This document shows positions 44,034-52,352 of a stretch of 64,000 nucleotides of DNA, in pieces. Under the pieces are notes generated by a model. That model was given only the letters and a program-made list of their open reading frames with translations, was not told the DNA's origin and did not search any database. Each line of letters opens with the position of its first letter. Position 1 is the first letter of the stretch. The translations under genes were made by a program, and so were the position numbers. This stretch comes from Jejubacter sp036620675 (GTDB taxonomy: Bacteria; Pseudomonadota; Gammaproteobacteria; Enterobacterales; Enterobacteriaceae), in assembly GCA_036620675.1 (NCBI GenBank), contig JAZHEE010000015.1, one strand, 5' to 3'.

Positions 44034-45002
44034 ATGACCAATTTCGCCCTTGTGGGAGACGTCGGCGGCACTAACGCACGTCTTGCGCTGTGTTGCCTGG
44101 ATAACGGAGACATTTCCCGTACTAAAACGTATTCCGGGCTGGACTACCCCAGCCTGGAAGCCGTGGTGCGCGTCTATCTTGATGAGCAGAGCGATGTCAG
44201 CATTGATAAAGGCTGCATCGCCATTGCCTGCCCGGTCAACGGCGACTGGGTGGCGATGACCAACCATACCTGGGCCTTTTCAATAGCCGAAATGCGCAAA
44301 AATCTGGGCTTCAGCACCCTGGAGATTATCAATGACTTTACCGCGGTTTCGATGGCCATCCCGATGCTGAATCCGGAGCACCTGATCCAGTTTGGCGGCG
44401 ACAAGCCTATCGAAGGGAAGCCCATTGCGGTCTATGGCGCCGGTACCGGGCTGGGGGTGGCTCATCTGGTGCATGTGGACAAACGCTGGATTAGCCTGCC
44501 CGGGGAAGGTGGACATGTGGATTTCGCGCCAAACAGCGAAGAGGAGGATATTATCCTTGAACAGCTGCGAGCCGAGATGGGGCACGTTTCCGCAGAGCGA
44601 GTGCTTTCCGGGCCTGGACTGGTCAACCTCTATCGCGCTATCGTTAAGGCCGACGGCCGGGTACCGGAAAACCTGCAGCCAAAGGATGTTACCGAACGGG
44701 CGCTGGACGATAGCTGTACCGATTGCCGTCGCGCGCTGTCGCTATTCTGCGTGATCATGGGGCGCTTTGGCGGTTCTCTGGCGCTGACGATGGGTACCTT
44801 CGGCGGTGTTTATATCGCAGGCGGGATAGTGCCACGCTTCCTGTCGTTCTTTCAGGCTTCGGGTTTTCGCGGCGGCTTTGAAGATAAAGGGCGCTTTAAG
44901 GACTGGGTCGAGGGTATTCCGGTTTATCTGATCACCCATGAGCAGCCGGGGCTGCTGGGCGCTGGTGCTCATCTGCGTCAGATTCTGGGGCAGGTGCTTT
45001 AA
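44034..45002 (+). CDS. glk: Glucokinase
   Basis: 322 residues (E. coli 321). Phosphorylates free glucose with ATP. N-terminal phosphate motif GDVGGTNARLAL at 8-19, catalytic Asp in NDFTAVS (about residue 100), and the GEGGHVDFAP glucose-binding segment. It converges on ypdB; a 7-bp hairpin TGCGCCT/AGGCGCA at 45008-45025 overlaps the end of ypdB and may act as a terminator. Confidence 0.96.
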   Translation: MTNFALVGDVGGTNARLALCCLDNGDISRTKTYSGLDYPSLEAVVRVYLDEQSDVSIDKGCIAIACPVNGDWVAMTNHTWAFSIAEMRKNLGFSTLEIINDFTAVSMAIPMLNPEHLIQFGGDKPIEGKPIAVYGAGTGLGVAHLVHVDKRWISLPGEGGHVDFAPNSEEEDIILEQLRAEMGHVSAERVLSGPGLVNLYRAIVKADGRVPENLQPKDVTERALDDSCTDCRRALSLFCVIMGRFGGSLALTMGTFGGVYIAGGIVPRFLSFFQASGFRGGFEDKGRFKDWVEGIPVYLITHEQPGLLGAGAHLRQILGQVL

Positions 45003-45014
45003 TGCATTGCGCCT

Positions 45015-45740
45015 TTACAGGCGCATTAACTGGCGAAACGCTTTTACTCTGCTGCGGCTGACCGGCACCTGGAAATCGAGGTCGCGCAGTCGCAGTATAT
45101 AAGTGTTATTAAACCAGGGTTCGATCTCGCGTATCTTACTGAGATTCACGCAGTAAGAGCGGTGGCAGCGGAAGAAGTGGCCTTCCGGCAGGCGGCTGCA
45201 AAACTCCGTGATATTGGTCGGCATAATGTAGGTTTCGCGCCGGGTGTAGACGAAAGTCATCTTTTCGTGGGCTTCGGCGTAGTAGATATCGTTAATATCG
45301 GTCACGATAATCCGTTCGTCTTTGATCAGATTGATCGTTGCGTTTTCGCGCGCTGCGCCGCCCTGTGGTTGATTCTGCTGCTGCCATGCATGCTGCAGTT
45401 TGTTCAGCATGTTGATAATGCGTGACTCTTCCCAGGGTTTAAGAATGTAGTCGAATGCTTCCAGTTCGAACGCTTCCACCGCGTGCTCTTTCCAGGCGGT
45501 AATAAAAACGATAAACGGTCGTTTGGCGAATTTGCTAATGTTCTGGGCCAGCAGCACACCATCCAGTGACGGGATGTTGATATCCAGAAAAATAGCGTCC
45601 ACTTCGTGGTGCTGCAGGTATTTCAGTACGTCCAGCCCGTCGTCGAAAACGGCTGCGATCTCCATCTGGCTGTATTCTTTGATTAACCAGCTTAGCTCCT
45701 GCTGGGCCGGGACTTCATCCTCAACGATAATTACTTTCAT
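45015..45740 (-). CDS. ypdB: LytTR response regulator YpdB (PyrR)
   Basis: 241 residues (E. coli 244). Receiver domain with phosphorylated Asp53 (FLDINIP) and a C-terminal LytTR DNA-binding domain (about 140-241). Partner of YpdA. In E. coli this system senses high external pyruvate and activates yhjX, an OFA-family transporter gene. The start overlaps the ypdA stop (ATGA). Confidence 0.94.
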   Translation of the reverse strand: MKVIIVEDEVPAQQELSWLIKEYSQMEIAAVFDDGLDVLKYLQHHEVDAIFLDINIPSLDGVLLAQNISKFAKRPFIVFITAWKEHAVEAFELEAFDYILKPWEESRIINMLNKLQHAWQQQNQPQGGAARENATINLIKDERIIVTDINDIYYAEAHEKMTFVYTRRETYIMPTNITEFCSRLPEGHFFRCHRSYCVNLSKIREIEPWFNNTYILRLRDLDFQVPVSRSRVKAFRQLMRL

Positions 45741-47428
45741 GCGTCATCCTCCTGTTGCTGCATCGCACCGGCGTTGGGGACATAGAAGGCAATTTCGGTG
45801 CCCGGCTCCAGACGGCGAATATGCAACCCTTCGCCGTAAAGCAGCTTCACCCGGTGATGCACGTTCAGCAGTCCTATCTTGTTGCCCGGCATCTCATTGC
45901 TTGCCACCCGGGCGATGACCGACGGATCAATACCATGGCCGGTATCCCGTACCGCAATACGTACCCGGTTATCGCATTCGGTAATGCTGATGGTCACCAC
46001 GCCTTTGCCTTTACAGGGCTGAATACCATGAACGATAGCGTTTTCCACCAGCGGCTGGATCAACAGGCTGGGGATCCGGCAGTCCACCTCTTCATCGATG
46101 TCGTAAATCACCGTCAACTTATCGCCAAATCGTGCCTGTTCAATAGCGATATAGTCTTTGATCTGGTACAGCTCGCGCTTGATATCGATGGGTTCGTCGT
46201 CATTTAGCTCGATGTTGTAGCGCAGATAGCGCGACAGGTTAAAAATCAGCTGGCGCGCGGTATCGGGATTCAGCCGAATCGACGACGAAATAGCGTTCAG
46301 GGCGTTAAACAGGAAGTGGGGATTTATCTTGCTCTGTAGCGCCCTTAGCTCTGCTTTATTGGCCATTTCTCGCAGCTGCTCGGTTCGGGAAACTTCCAAC
46401 TGGGTAGAGATAATTTGCGACAGACCTACCGCCATTTCGCGTAGTGAAGAGGTGATCTGGTGGGCGTGGCAATAGTATATCTTCAGGGTGCCGGTCACTA
46501 TGCCTTTCTCCCACAGGGGAATCACCAGCAGGGAGTGGATTTCCGGGGTACGCCAGGCTTCATCGTCGTTGCGGATAATGATCCGCCCGTAGCGAATGGC
46601 CTGGCGGGTCGTCGGGCTAATGTCATCCATGCGCCCATGATAGTTATCCTCACCGACGCCAGTGTAGGCCAGCACTTCAGAGGTATTTGTAATCGCCACC
46701 GCGTCGGCATTGATATCGCGTCGGATGATGTCGCAAATCTGACGTAACGCGTCGCCGTTAATATGACGAAACAGCGGCAGCGTCTTGTTAGCTATCTCCA
46801 GCGCCAGCTTGGCCTGACGCGCCGCGCTGGCCTCTTTTTCCCCCTCCACGCTCTGCACCAGCAGTACAATAAAGCCGATACAGACGCTGCCCAGAATCAT
46901 GGGAATGCCGATCTTCGAGACGATATCCAGACCCAGCGCCATATCGGGAGCCAGCAGCACCACCAGAATCATGGTCAGGGTTTCACACAGCATGCCGGCG
47001 AGAATACCGGCGCGCCAGTGGCGTGATTTGGGAACGTGCAGGCTGATCCACCCGGAGACAAAGCCCGCCACGATACTGGTGATAAGACAGGGGACAGAGG
47101 TAATGCCGTCGATGTCTATCAGGTAGCGATGAATCCCGGCGATAAATCCGGTAATAATCCCCACCCAGGGGCCGAACAGAATACCGCCGGACATTACGGC
47201 GATAATACGCACATTCACCAGCGAGCCTTCCACCGGCACGCCTGACCAGGTACTGAACAGTGCGAACAGCGAAAACAGAACGGTGACCGCCAGCAGTTCT
47301 TTGGGGGTGTGGGCGCGCTTATGCAGCAACTGGCGGAACAGCCGGATGCGAATCAGGAAGAACAGGCAAATCAACATCAGGGCCGCGCGGTCAAATACCG
47401 CCAGCAGCATATTGAAAATATCGTGCAC
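45737..47428 (-). CDS. ypdA: LytS-type sensor histidine kinase YpdA (PyrS)
   Basis: 563 residues (E. coli 565). An N-terminal 5TM-Lyt membrane sensor (about 1-195), a GAF domain (about 225-345), and a His_kinase domain with phosphorylated His371 (INPHFLFNALNAISS) followed by an ATPase domain ending DTGHGIDP and GIGLLNV-like text. Forms the YpdA/YpdB pyruvate-responsive pair. Divergent from alaC across 367 bp. Confidence 0.94.
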   Translation of the reverse strand: MHDIFNMLLAVFDRAALMLICLFFLIRIRLFRQLLHKRAHTPKELLAVTVLFSLFALFSTWSGVPVEGSLVNVRIIAVMSGGILFGPWVGIITGFIAGIHRYLIDIDGITSVPCLITSIVAGFVSGWISLHVPKSRHWRAGILAGMLCETLTMILVVLLAPDMALGLDIVSKIGIPMILGSVCIGFIVLLVQSVEGEKEASAARQAKLALEIANKTLPLFRHINGDALRQICDIIRRDINADAVAITNTSEVLAYTGVGEDNYHGRMDDISPTTRQAIRYGRIIIRNDDEAWRTPEIHSLLVIPLWEKGIVTGTLKIYYCHAHQITSSLREMAVGLSQIISTQLEVSRTEQLREMANKAELRALQSKINPHFLFNALNAISSSIRLNPDTARQLIFNLSRYLRYNIELNDDEPIDIKRELYQIKDYIAIEQARFGDKLTVIYDIDEEVDCRIPSLLIQPLVENAIVHGIQPCKGKGVVTISITECDNRVRIAVRDTGHGIDPSVIARVASNEMPGNKIGLLNVHHRVKLLYGEGLHIRRLEPGTEIAFYVPNAGAMQQQEDDA

Positions 47429-47795
47429 CAGGCGCTCGTAACATAAAGGGTGAGGGGCTATAGAATAAAAAATCCGGCGCGGAATCGCCAGCCAAAGACC
47501 TGTTGATGTAGGGGAGCCCGTAGGGTAAAGCGCAATAACGGCAAAAAAACTCTGGCTGGTATGCCGTCTGGCTTTAGATTTCGATTATATCCCGTACAGT
47601 AATCTAACCTTCTGATAACTTACTCATTACCAGAATAATAAACTGCTGGTGAGGTGCTTTTAGCATGTCATCCGGAAATGATTTTTGTATTTTCCCCTCG
47701 ACAGTAGAAAATTTTTCGTGGCAGGATGGAGAAAGGCTATGTATTGGCCGCGTCGCTCGGACGGTCCGGGCGCTGACGTAAATAAAGAGGAATCT
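47429..47795. promoter_or_regulatory. ypdA-alaC divergent intergenic region
   Basis: 367 bp with no credible gene; an open frame upstream of alaC to 47685 has no homology-like content. It must hold both promoters; no near-consensus pair stood out. Confidence 0.4.
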
Positions 47796-48998
47796 ATGAC
47801 TGACTCCAGTCCCAAGCGCCATTTCGGGCGTATCGATCGTCTCCCCCCTTATGTTTTTAATATTACCGCTGAACTGAAGATGGCTGCGCGACGGCGCGGC
47901 GAAGATATTATCGACTTCAGTATGGGCAACCCGGACGGCGCCACGCCGCCGCATATCGTTGAGAAACTCTGTACCGTAGCGCAGCGTCCGGATACTCACG
48001 GCTATTCCACTTCGCGCGGCATTCCGCGTCTGCGGCGTGCTATATCGCGCTGGTACCAGGATCGCTATCAGGTGGATATCGATCCGGAAAGCGAAGCTAT
48101 CGTGACTATCGGCTCTAAAGAGGGGCTGGCACATCTGATGCTGGCGACCCTGGAGCATGGCGATACGGTGCTGGTGCCGAATCCGAGCTACCCGATTCAT
48201 ATCTACGGTGCGGTAATTGCTGGCGCCCAGGTGCGTTCGGTGCCGCTGGTGGAAGGGGTGGACTTCTTTAACGAGCTGGAGCGCGCTATTCGCGAAAGCT
48301 ACCCCAGGCCGAAAATGATGGTACTGGGATTTCCGTCTAACCCCACTTCTCAGTGCGTCGAGCTGGAGTTTTTCGAGCGGGTAATCGCCCTTGCGAAGCG
48401 TTACGACGTGCTGGTGGTGCACGATCTGGCCTATGCCGACATTGTTTACGACGGCTGGAAAGCGCCGTCGATTATGCAGGTACCAGGCGCCCGCGATGTA
48501 GCGGTGGAGTTCTTTACGCTTTCCAAAAGCTATAACATGGCGGGCTGGCGTATCGGCTTTATGGTCGGCAACCAGGAACTGGTGGCGGCGCTGGCGCGTA
48601 TCAAGAGTTACCACGACTACGGCACCTTTACGCCGTTACAGGTGGCGGCCATTGCGGCGCTGGAAGGCGATCAGCAGTGCGTGCGGGATATCGCGGAGCA
48701 GTATAAACGGCGACGGGACGTGCTGGTCAAGGGACTACATGAGGCAGGCTGGATGGTGGAATGCCCGAAGGCGTCGATGTACGTCTGGGCGAAGATCCCT
48801 GAACCTTATTCCGAACTGGGCTCGCTGGAGTTTGCCCGCAAACTGCTGAAAGATGCGAAAGTTTGCGTATCGCCGGGCATCGGTTTTGGCGAATACGGCG
48901 ATACTCACGTGCGTTTTGCGTTGATTGAAAACCGCGATCGCATTCGTCAGGCGGTGCGCGGGATTAAAGCGATGTTCCGGGCGGACGGATTACTGTAG
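47796..48998 (+). CDS. alaC: Glutamate-pyruvate aminotransferase AlaC
   Basis: 400 residues (E. coli 412; about 12 residues shorter at the C-terminus, body nearly identical). PLP aminotransferase making alanine from pyruvate and glutamate. Lys244 (LSKSYNMAGWR) binds PLP; Asn182-Pro183 in FPSNPT and Arg in HVRFAL are conserved. ATG at 47796 follows AGAGGAAT and gives the conserved N-terminus MTDSSPKRHFGRIDRLPPY. A neighbour of the pyruvate-sensing ypdAB. Confidence 0.95.
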   Translation: MTDSSPKRHFGRIDRLPPYVFNITAELKMAARRRGEDIIDFSMGNPDGATPPHIVEKLCTVAQRPDTHGYSTSRGIPRLRRAISRWYQDRYQVDIDPESEAIVTIGSKEGLAHLMLATLEHGDTVLVPNPSYPIHIYGAVIAGAQVRSVPLVEGVDFFNELERAIRESYPRPKMMVLGFPSNPTSQCVELEFFERVIALAKRYDVLVVHDLAYADIVYDGWKAPSIMQVPGARDVAVEFFTLSKSYNMAGWRIGFMVGNQELVAALARIKSYHDYGTFTPLQVAAIAALEGDQQCVRDIAEQYKRRRDVLVKGLHEAGWMVECPKASMYVWAKIPEPYSELGSLEFARKLLKDAKVCVSPGIGFGEYGDTHVRFALIENRDRIRQAVRGIKAMFRADGLL

Positions 48999-49018
48999 CC
49001 GGGTGTCAGTAACATAAA

Positions 49019-49042
49019 CAGGAGCCGATGGCTCCTGTTTTT
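49019..49042 (+). terminator. alaC terminator
   Basis: CAGGAGCC, loop GAT, GGCTCCTG, then TTTTT; 20 bp past the alaC stop. Confidence 0.9.
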
Positions 49043-49056
49043 CTTCCCCGGCGGGG

Positions 49057-49131
49057 TTAATCAAGCATCAGGAAAAAGGTGCCTGCCCACAGGATCAGAA
49101 TCACCGAGATGCCCATCAAAAAATATTTCAC
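49057..49131 (-). CDS. ypdK: Small membrane protein YpdK
   Basis: 24 residues read from the minus strand: KYFLMGISVILILWAGTFF is one membrane helix, closely matching E. coli YpdK (MKYFFMGISFMVIVWAGTFA). Starts with GTG at 49131; GGAG lies 9 nt upstream. The same position as in E. coli, antisense-facing behind alaC. Function unknown. It is short enough to be missed by ordinary gene finders. Confidence 0.82.
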   Translation of the reverse strand: MKYFLMGISVILILWAGTFFLMLD

Positions 49132-49555
49132 GTCACTTTGCTCCGCGTTTCCGTCTGTACGCTTGAATTCCACATATCACTTCAGAGTTAAGCACAGTAT
49201 CAGGCCGTGTGGCCCGGGAAGCAGTTGGCAGCATTTTGCATACTGTTTCCTCTGACGCTGTGGCCCGGACGGGTCAGACGGCGCTAATTTACCTGCAAAG
49301 CCGAATCGAGACAAGCGCCGCTGCCTGGCCTGATAAACATTTGGTGCGAAAGGAAGTTTAGGGCGTCCTGCTTTTTCTGTCATCGTAACGCAGCGGGGTC
49401 TACGACGTGTGGTTAATTTCCACCGCGCGGTATCGTTAGGTGCGCCATTCCAGAAATCTCGCTGGCTTCGGCACCAAAGAGGCGTCACTTCGTCGACAAC
49501 GTCAGAGTAACGCCCGACCCGGGCGATGAGTTGTCGACGCGGTATTGCTGGTGCC
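49132..49555. other. Intergenic region with structured inverted repeats
   Basis: A minus-strand frame crosses this region from 49596 but overlaps the transporter end out of phase and looks spurious. The clear feature is a nested structure at 49491-49539 (annotated separately). No other gene seen. Confidence 0.4.
49491..49539 (-). repeat. Nested inverted repeat downstream of the OFA transporter
   Basis: Outer arms CGTCGACAAC and GTTGTCGACG (perfect 10 bp) enclose an inner hairpin CGCCCG-ACC-CGGGCG. It lies 17 bp past the transporter stop and has no T-tract. Possibly an mRNA 3'-end stabiliser or a protein-binding site. Confidence 0.55.
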
Positions 49556-51187
49556 TCAGCGAAAAAAAGCCGTTGCCTGACGCAGCGTAATGCCAATGCC
49601 CCACAGTAGCGGAATCCCTACCATCAGCCAGCTCACAATCAGCGGAAGGTATTCAGGATTCGCCTGCCAGCTAATCACCGGCCGTTGTGCGTTATCCGGC
49701 ATTGTTACCGTTTCGCGCATTCGGTATTTTTCCGCTACCGGTCGTACCAGTAACGTACAGATAAGCCCGACGAGCAGCAGCCCCGAGAGTACGATAAGTG
49801 TTATGTCGTAAACCTGGCGTGGCGGCACGCCGATGCTTAACTGCCAGTCGCGCAGATAGTTGACCAGTACCGGGCCGCTAATTCCCGCCGCTGACCAGGC
49901 CGTCAGCAGACGTCCGTGAATGGCGCCAACCATACGGGTACCGAAGATATCAGCCAGCCAGGCGGGAATGGTCGCAAAGCCGCCACCGTACATTGAAATA
50001 ATGATACACAGCACAATGGTATACAGGGTGACATTACCCGCATCATTAATCAGCAGAAGCGAACTATAGAGGCCCGCGCCCAACAGAAAAAAGAGGGCGA
50101 AAGTGGTTCGCCGGCCGCACAGATCCGACAGTGAAGCCCAGAAAAAGCGCCCCATAATATTGAACAGGCTGAGCAGTCCGGTGAATCCTGCCGCCAGGGT
50201 GGCGATGTGCGCCAGTTGGGGCTTATCGAGCTGCTGCCAGTTGAGATCCAGGCCCAGCAAACGTCCGGCAAAGATCTCCTGAAGCATAGGGGAGGCCATG
50301 CCCAACAGCCCGATACCGGCGGTGACATTCAGCCATAGTACCAGCCACAGCAGCCAGAACTGTGGAGTGCGCCAGGCGACGTTGACGTGCACCTGAATAT
50401 AGCTAACGCCGCGCCCGGTTGATGGATGGAGATAACCTTCAGGCGTCCAGCCGTCGGGTGGCACCCGATAGCTCAGGGTGCCGGTGAGCATAAAAACGGT
50501 ATAGATAACGGCCAGCGCCAGCAGGCTCTGCCATACGCCGTAACCCTGGTCGGTGGCGAAAATGGTCATCAACCAGTCGGCCAGCGGTGCGCCGATTAGC
50601 GCGCCGCCGCCGAAACCCATAATTGCCATACCTGCCGCCATGCCGCGTTTATCCGGAAACCAGCGCATCAGCGTGGAAACCGGTGAGATATAGCCCAGCC
50701 CCAGGCCGATACCGCCGATAGCCCCGGCCCCAAGCCACAGCAGCCATAGCTGATGGGTGTAAATGGCGAGTGACGACAGGGCTAGCCCGCCGCACCAGCA
50801 CAGGGTCGCCACCATACCCACCCGCCGCGGCCCCACCTTTTCCAGCCAGTCCCCCCAAAGTGCCGCCGCCGCCCCCAGAAAGACGAAGAACAGGGTGTAA
50901 GTCCAGCCGAGCATTGATATTTTCCAGTCGCATTCCCGGGTAATAAGCTGCTGCCAGACGTTCATTTTCGCCGGGCAGGCCAGCGGTGTGTTGCCCCCGA
51001 TAAGCTGTGACATTGGTAGCCAGTACACTGAAAAACCGTAGGCCATGCCGATACACAGGTGCAGCGCCAGCGCCGCAGGCGGAACCCGCCAGCGGTTGTA
51101 GCCCGGCCGGGCGATGGTGCGCTGTTTACTGAAAAAATTGCCCTTTGCGGGACTAAACGGCAGGTCGCCGACGCTCTGTTGAGTCAT
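49556..51187 (-). CDS. OFA-family (oxalate/formate antiporter-like) MFS transporter
   Basis: 543 residues, twelve predicted spans. Belongs to the oxalate:formate antiporter family: GMAYGFSVYWLPMSQL near the start, LGLGYISPVSTLMRWFPDKRG in the middle (OFA hallmark) and MYGGGFATIPAWLADIFG late. It has a long loop between the first two helices (with paired Cys) and an extended C-terminal pair of helices. Substrate unknown; small organic acids such as oxalate, formate or pyruvate are candidates. ATG at 51187 follows AAGGAG. It lies two genes from ypdAB, whose E. coli target yhjX is in this family. Confidence 0.85.
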   Translation of the reverse strand: MTQQSVGDLPFSPAKGNFFSKQRTIARPGYNRWRVPPAALALHLCIGMAYGFSVYWLPMSQLIGGNTPLACPAKMNVWQQLITRECDWKISMLGWTYTLFFVFLGAAAALWGDWLEKVGPRRVGMVATLCWCGGLALSSLAIYTHQLWLLWLGAGAIGGIGLGLGYISPVSTLMRWFPDKRGMAAGMAIMGFGGGALIGAPLADWLMTIFATDQGYGVWQSLLALAVIYTVFMLTGTLSYRVPPDGWTPEGYLHPSTGRGVSYIQVHVNVAWRTPQFWLLWLVLWLNVTAGIGLLGMASPMLQEIFAGRLLGLDLNWQQLDKPQLAHIATLAAGFTGLLSLFNIMGRFFWASLSDLCGRRTTFALFFLLGAGLYSSLLLINDAGNVTLYTIVLCIIISMYGGGFATIPAWLADIFGTRMVGAIHGRLLTAWSAAGISGPVLVNYLRDWQLSIGVPPRQVYDITLIVLSGLLLVGLICTLLVRPVAEKYRMRETVTMPDNAQRPVISWQANPEYLPLIVSWLMVGIPLLWGIGITLRQATAFFR

Positions 51188-51384
51188 ATTCTGCTCCTTG
51201 ATATGGGCCTGGCGCATGGAAACGCCGTCTGGCGATTAAGTAAGCAGAATGAGTGCCAGGCGCGGGAGGCCGGGATAAAAGTGAGAGACAGAACGATTAA
51301 GCATGGTTAAAAAAACAGCATGAAACCCAGGCCAGTGAAAGCTGGCAAGGATACCCCATCACAGGAGAACGCGCAGGGTGCCGT

Positions 51385-51447
51385 TTTGAGAATCCCGGAC
51401 TGCAAAGCTTCCCGGCAACCGGCGATTACTGATTCTCAAATTGAGAA
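51385..51447. promoter_or_regulatory. Operator-like palindromes between OFA gene and recombinase gene
   Basis: TTTGAGAATC (51385-51394) and GATTCTCAAA (51431-51440) form a perfect 10-bp inverted repeat 36 bp apart; the second arm also starts the palindrome TTCTCAA-A-TTGAGAA (51433-51447). Candidate binding sites for a dimeric regulator serving either divergent gene. Confidence 0.45.
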
Positions 51448-51550
51448 CTGAAGTGAGCGCGTAGCGGGTTATTGAAGGTATGTAAATTTCTGCGTATGAT
51501 TGATTATGTTATTGATATTTATGTGTTTTTTTAACATAGGAGACAATGCA

Positions 51551-52108
51551 ATGCGAAAATACCTGACTCAGGAAGAGATTGAGCGCTTGATTATTGCAGC
51601 CAGTGCCGGAGTACATGCGAAACGTGATGCCTGCTTAATAAAAATGTGCTTTATTCACGGCTTTCGGGTGACTGAGCTTTGCAAAATTCAGCTGCAACAT
51701 CTGGACCTTAACAGTAAAACGCTGTTTGTGCATCGTAGTAAAAACGGATTATCCACTATTCACCCGCTGGTCAGCAGCGAAATGCCCTTATTACTGGCGT
51801 GGCTGGAGGAGCGTAAAGCCTGGCGCAATTGCGGGAGCGACTGGCTTTTTTTATCACAAAAAGGGGGGCGGCTCAGTCGTCAGCAAGTTTATTTACTGTT
51901 TCGCAAATACGGAAAAATAGCGGATATCGCCGTTGAGCCTCATCCCCATATGCTTCGTCATGCCTGTGGCTATGCACTTGCCGATCGCGGTGCCAATACG
52001 CGTTTAATTCAGGATTATCTTGGCCATAAGAATATACAGCACACGGTGATTTACACCGCCAGTAACTCACGCCGGTTTATTAATGTCTGGGAAGACTTAA
52101 CCACTTAA
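51551..52108 (+). CDS. FimB-like tyrosine recombinase (invertase)
   Basis: 185 residues (FimB 200, FimE 198), a minimal catalytic-domain integrase of the Fim type. The full catalytic set is present: Arg39 (GFRVTEL), Lys64, His133 and Arg136 (HPHMLRHACG), His159 (GHKN), and nucleophile Tyr168 (TVIYTA). AGGAG lies 8 nt before the ATG at 51551; upstream in-frame codons lack support. One base after its stop begins the left inverted repeat of the switch it presumably flips. No other recombinase gene is visible nearby, so this single enzyme would have to flip it both ways. AT-rich relative to the core genes. Confidence 0.88.
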   Translation: MRKYLTQEEIERLIIAASAGVHAKRDACLIKMCFIHGFRVTELCKIQLQHLDLNSKTLFVHRSKNGLSTIHPLVSSEMPLLLAWLEERKAWRNCGSDWLFLSQKGGRLSRQQVYLLFRKYGKIADIAVEPHPHMLRHACGYALADRGANTRLIQDYLGHKNIQHTVIYTASNSRRFINVWEDLTT

Positions 52109-52109
52109 A

Positions 52110-52134
52110 AAACATGACATTTTGAGCCAAATTG
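52110..52134 (+). repeat. Left inverted repeat (IRL) of the invertible element
   Basis: 25 bases, AAACATGACATTTTGAGCC and onward to CAAATTG; the inner 18 (52117-52134) are the exact reverse complement of 52359-52376, and the extended 25 match at 24 positions. Starts one base after the recombinase gene stop. Confidence 0.92.
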
Positions 52135-52139
52135 ACATG

Positions 52140-52168
52140 ATTCTAGGAAGATTCCCACATTTTGTCAA
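52140..52168 (-). promoter_or_regulatory. Promoter inside the invertible element
   Basis: On the minus strand TTGACA (52168-52163, perfect), 17-bp spacer, TAGAAT (52145-52140, 5/6). Predicted start near 52133, inside the left repeat. In this orientation it drives RNA antisense to the 3' end of the recombinase gene. Confidence 0.88.
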
Positions 52169-52195
52169 TGGGTATTTTGATTTTTCTTAACACCA

Positions 52196-52208
52196 TAACT
52201 TATTGATA
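52196..52208 (-). promoter_or_regulatory. IHF site in the invertible element
   Basis: Minus strand TATCAATAAGTTA matches the IHF consensus WATCAANNNNTTR at every fixed position. IHF is required for fimS inversion in E. coli. Confidence 0.6.
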
Positions 52209-52340
52209 AAAATGATTATTAACATTATTTACCTGACGAAAACATCTTCCTGACTGGCCATTTTCTTAAGAATTGTCCCGCATCCTTCATCACCAGGGAA
52301 AATCAAAAAATACATATAAAACAACATATTAATCATCCTG

Positions 52341-52352
52341 TTTTGAGCCAAA
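52341..52352 (+). repeat. Third copy of the repeat core, paired with IRR
   Basis: TTTTGAGCCAAA, identical to the core of the left repeat and in the same orientation, 9 bp before the matching arm of the right repeat (TTTGGCTCAAAA, 52362-52373). Together they form a 12-9-12 palindrome like a tyrosine recombinase core site. Confidence 0.75.

Noticed and set aside
49177..49596. 139-codon minus frame behind the OFA transporter
   Set aside because: It overlaps the transporter end out of phase and spans a nested inverted repeat; no ribosome site.
51395..51430. A second, very small invertible element between 10-bp inverted repeats
   Set aside because: 36 bp is too short for a looped recombination complex, and it carries no promoter; an operator pair is the simpler reading.
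51188..51550. YpdB binding motif upstream of the OFA transporter
   Set aside because: Only a weak partial match (GGGTTTCATG near 51318 on the minus strand) without the required second copy at the right spacing.
52300..52340. Rightward promoter in the current orientation (TATAAA/TATTAA near 52315-52332)
   Set aside because: AT-rich -10-like words, but no -35 box at 16-18 bp; far weaker than the leftward promoter.
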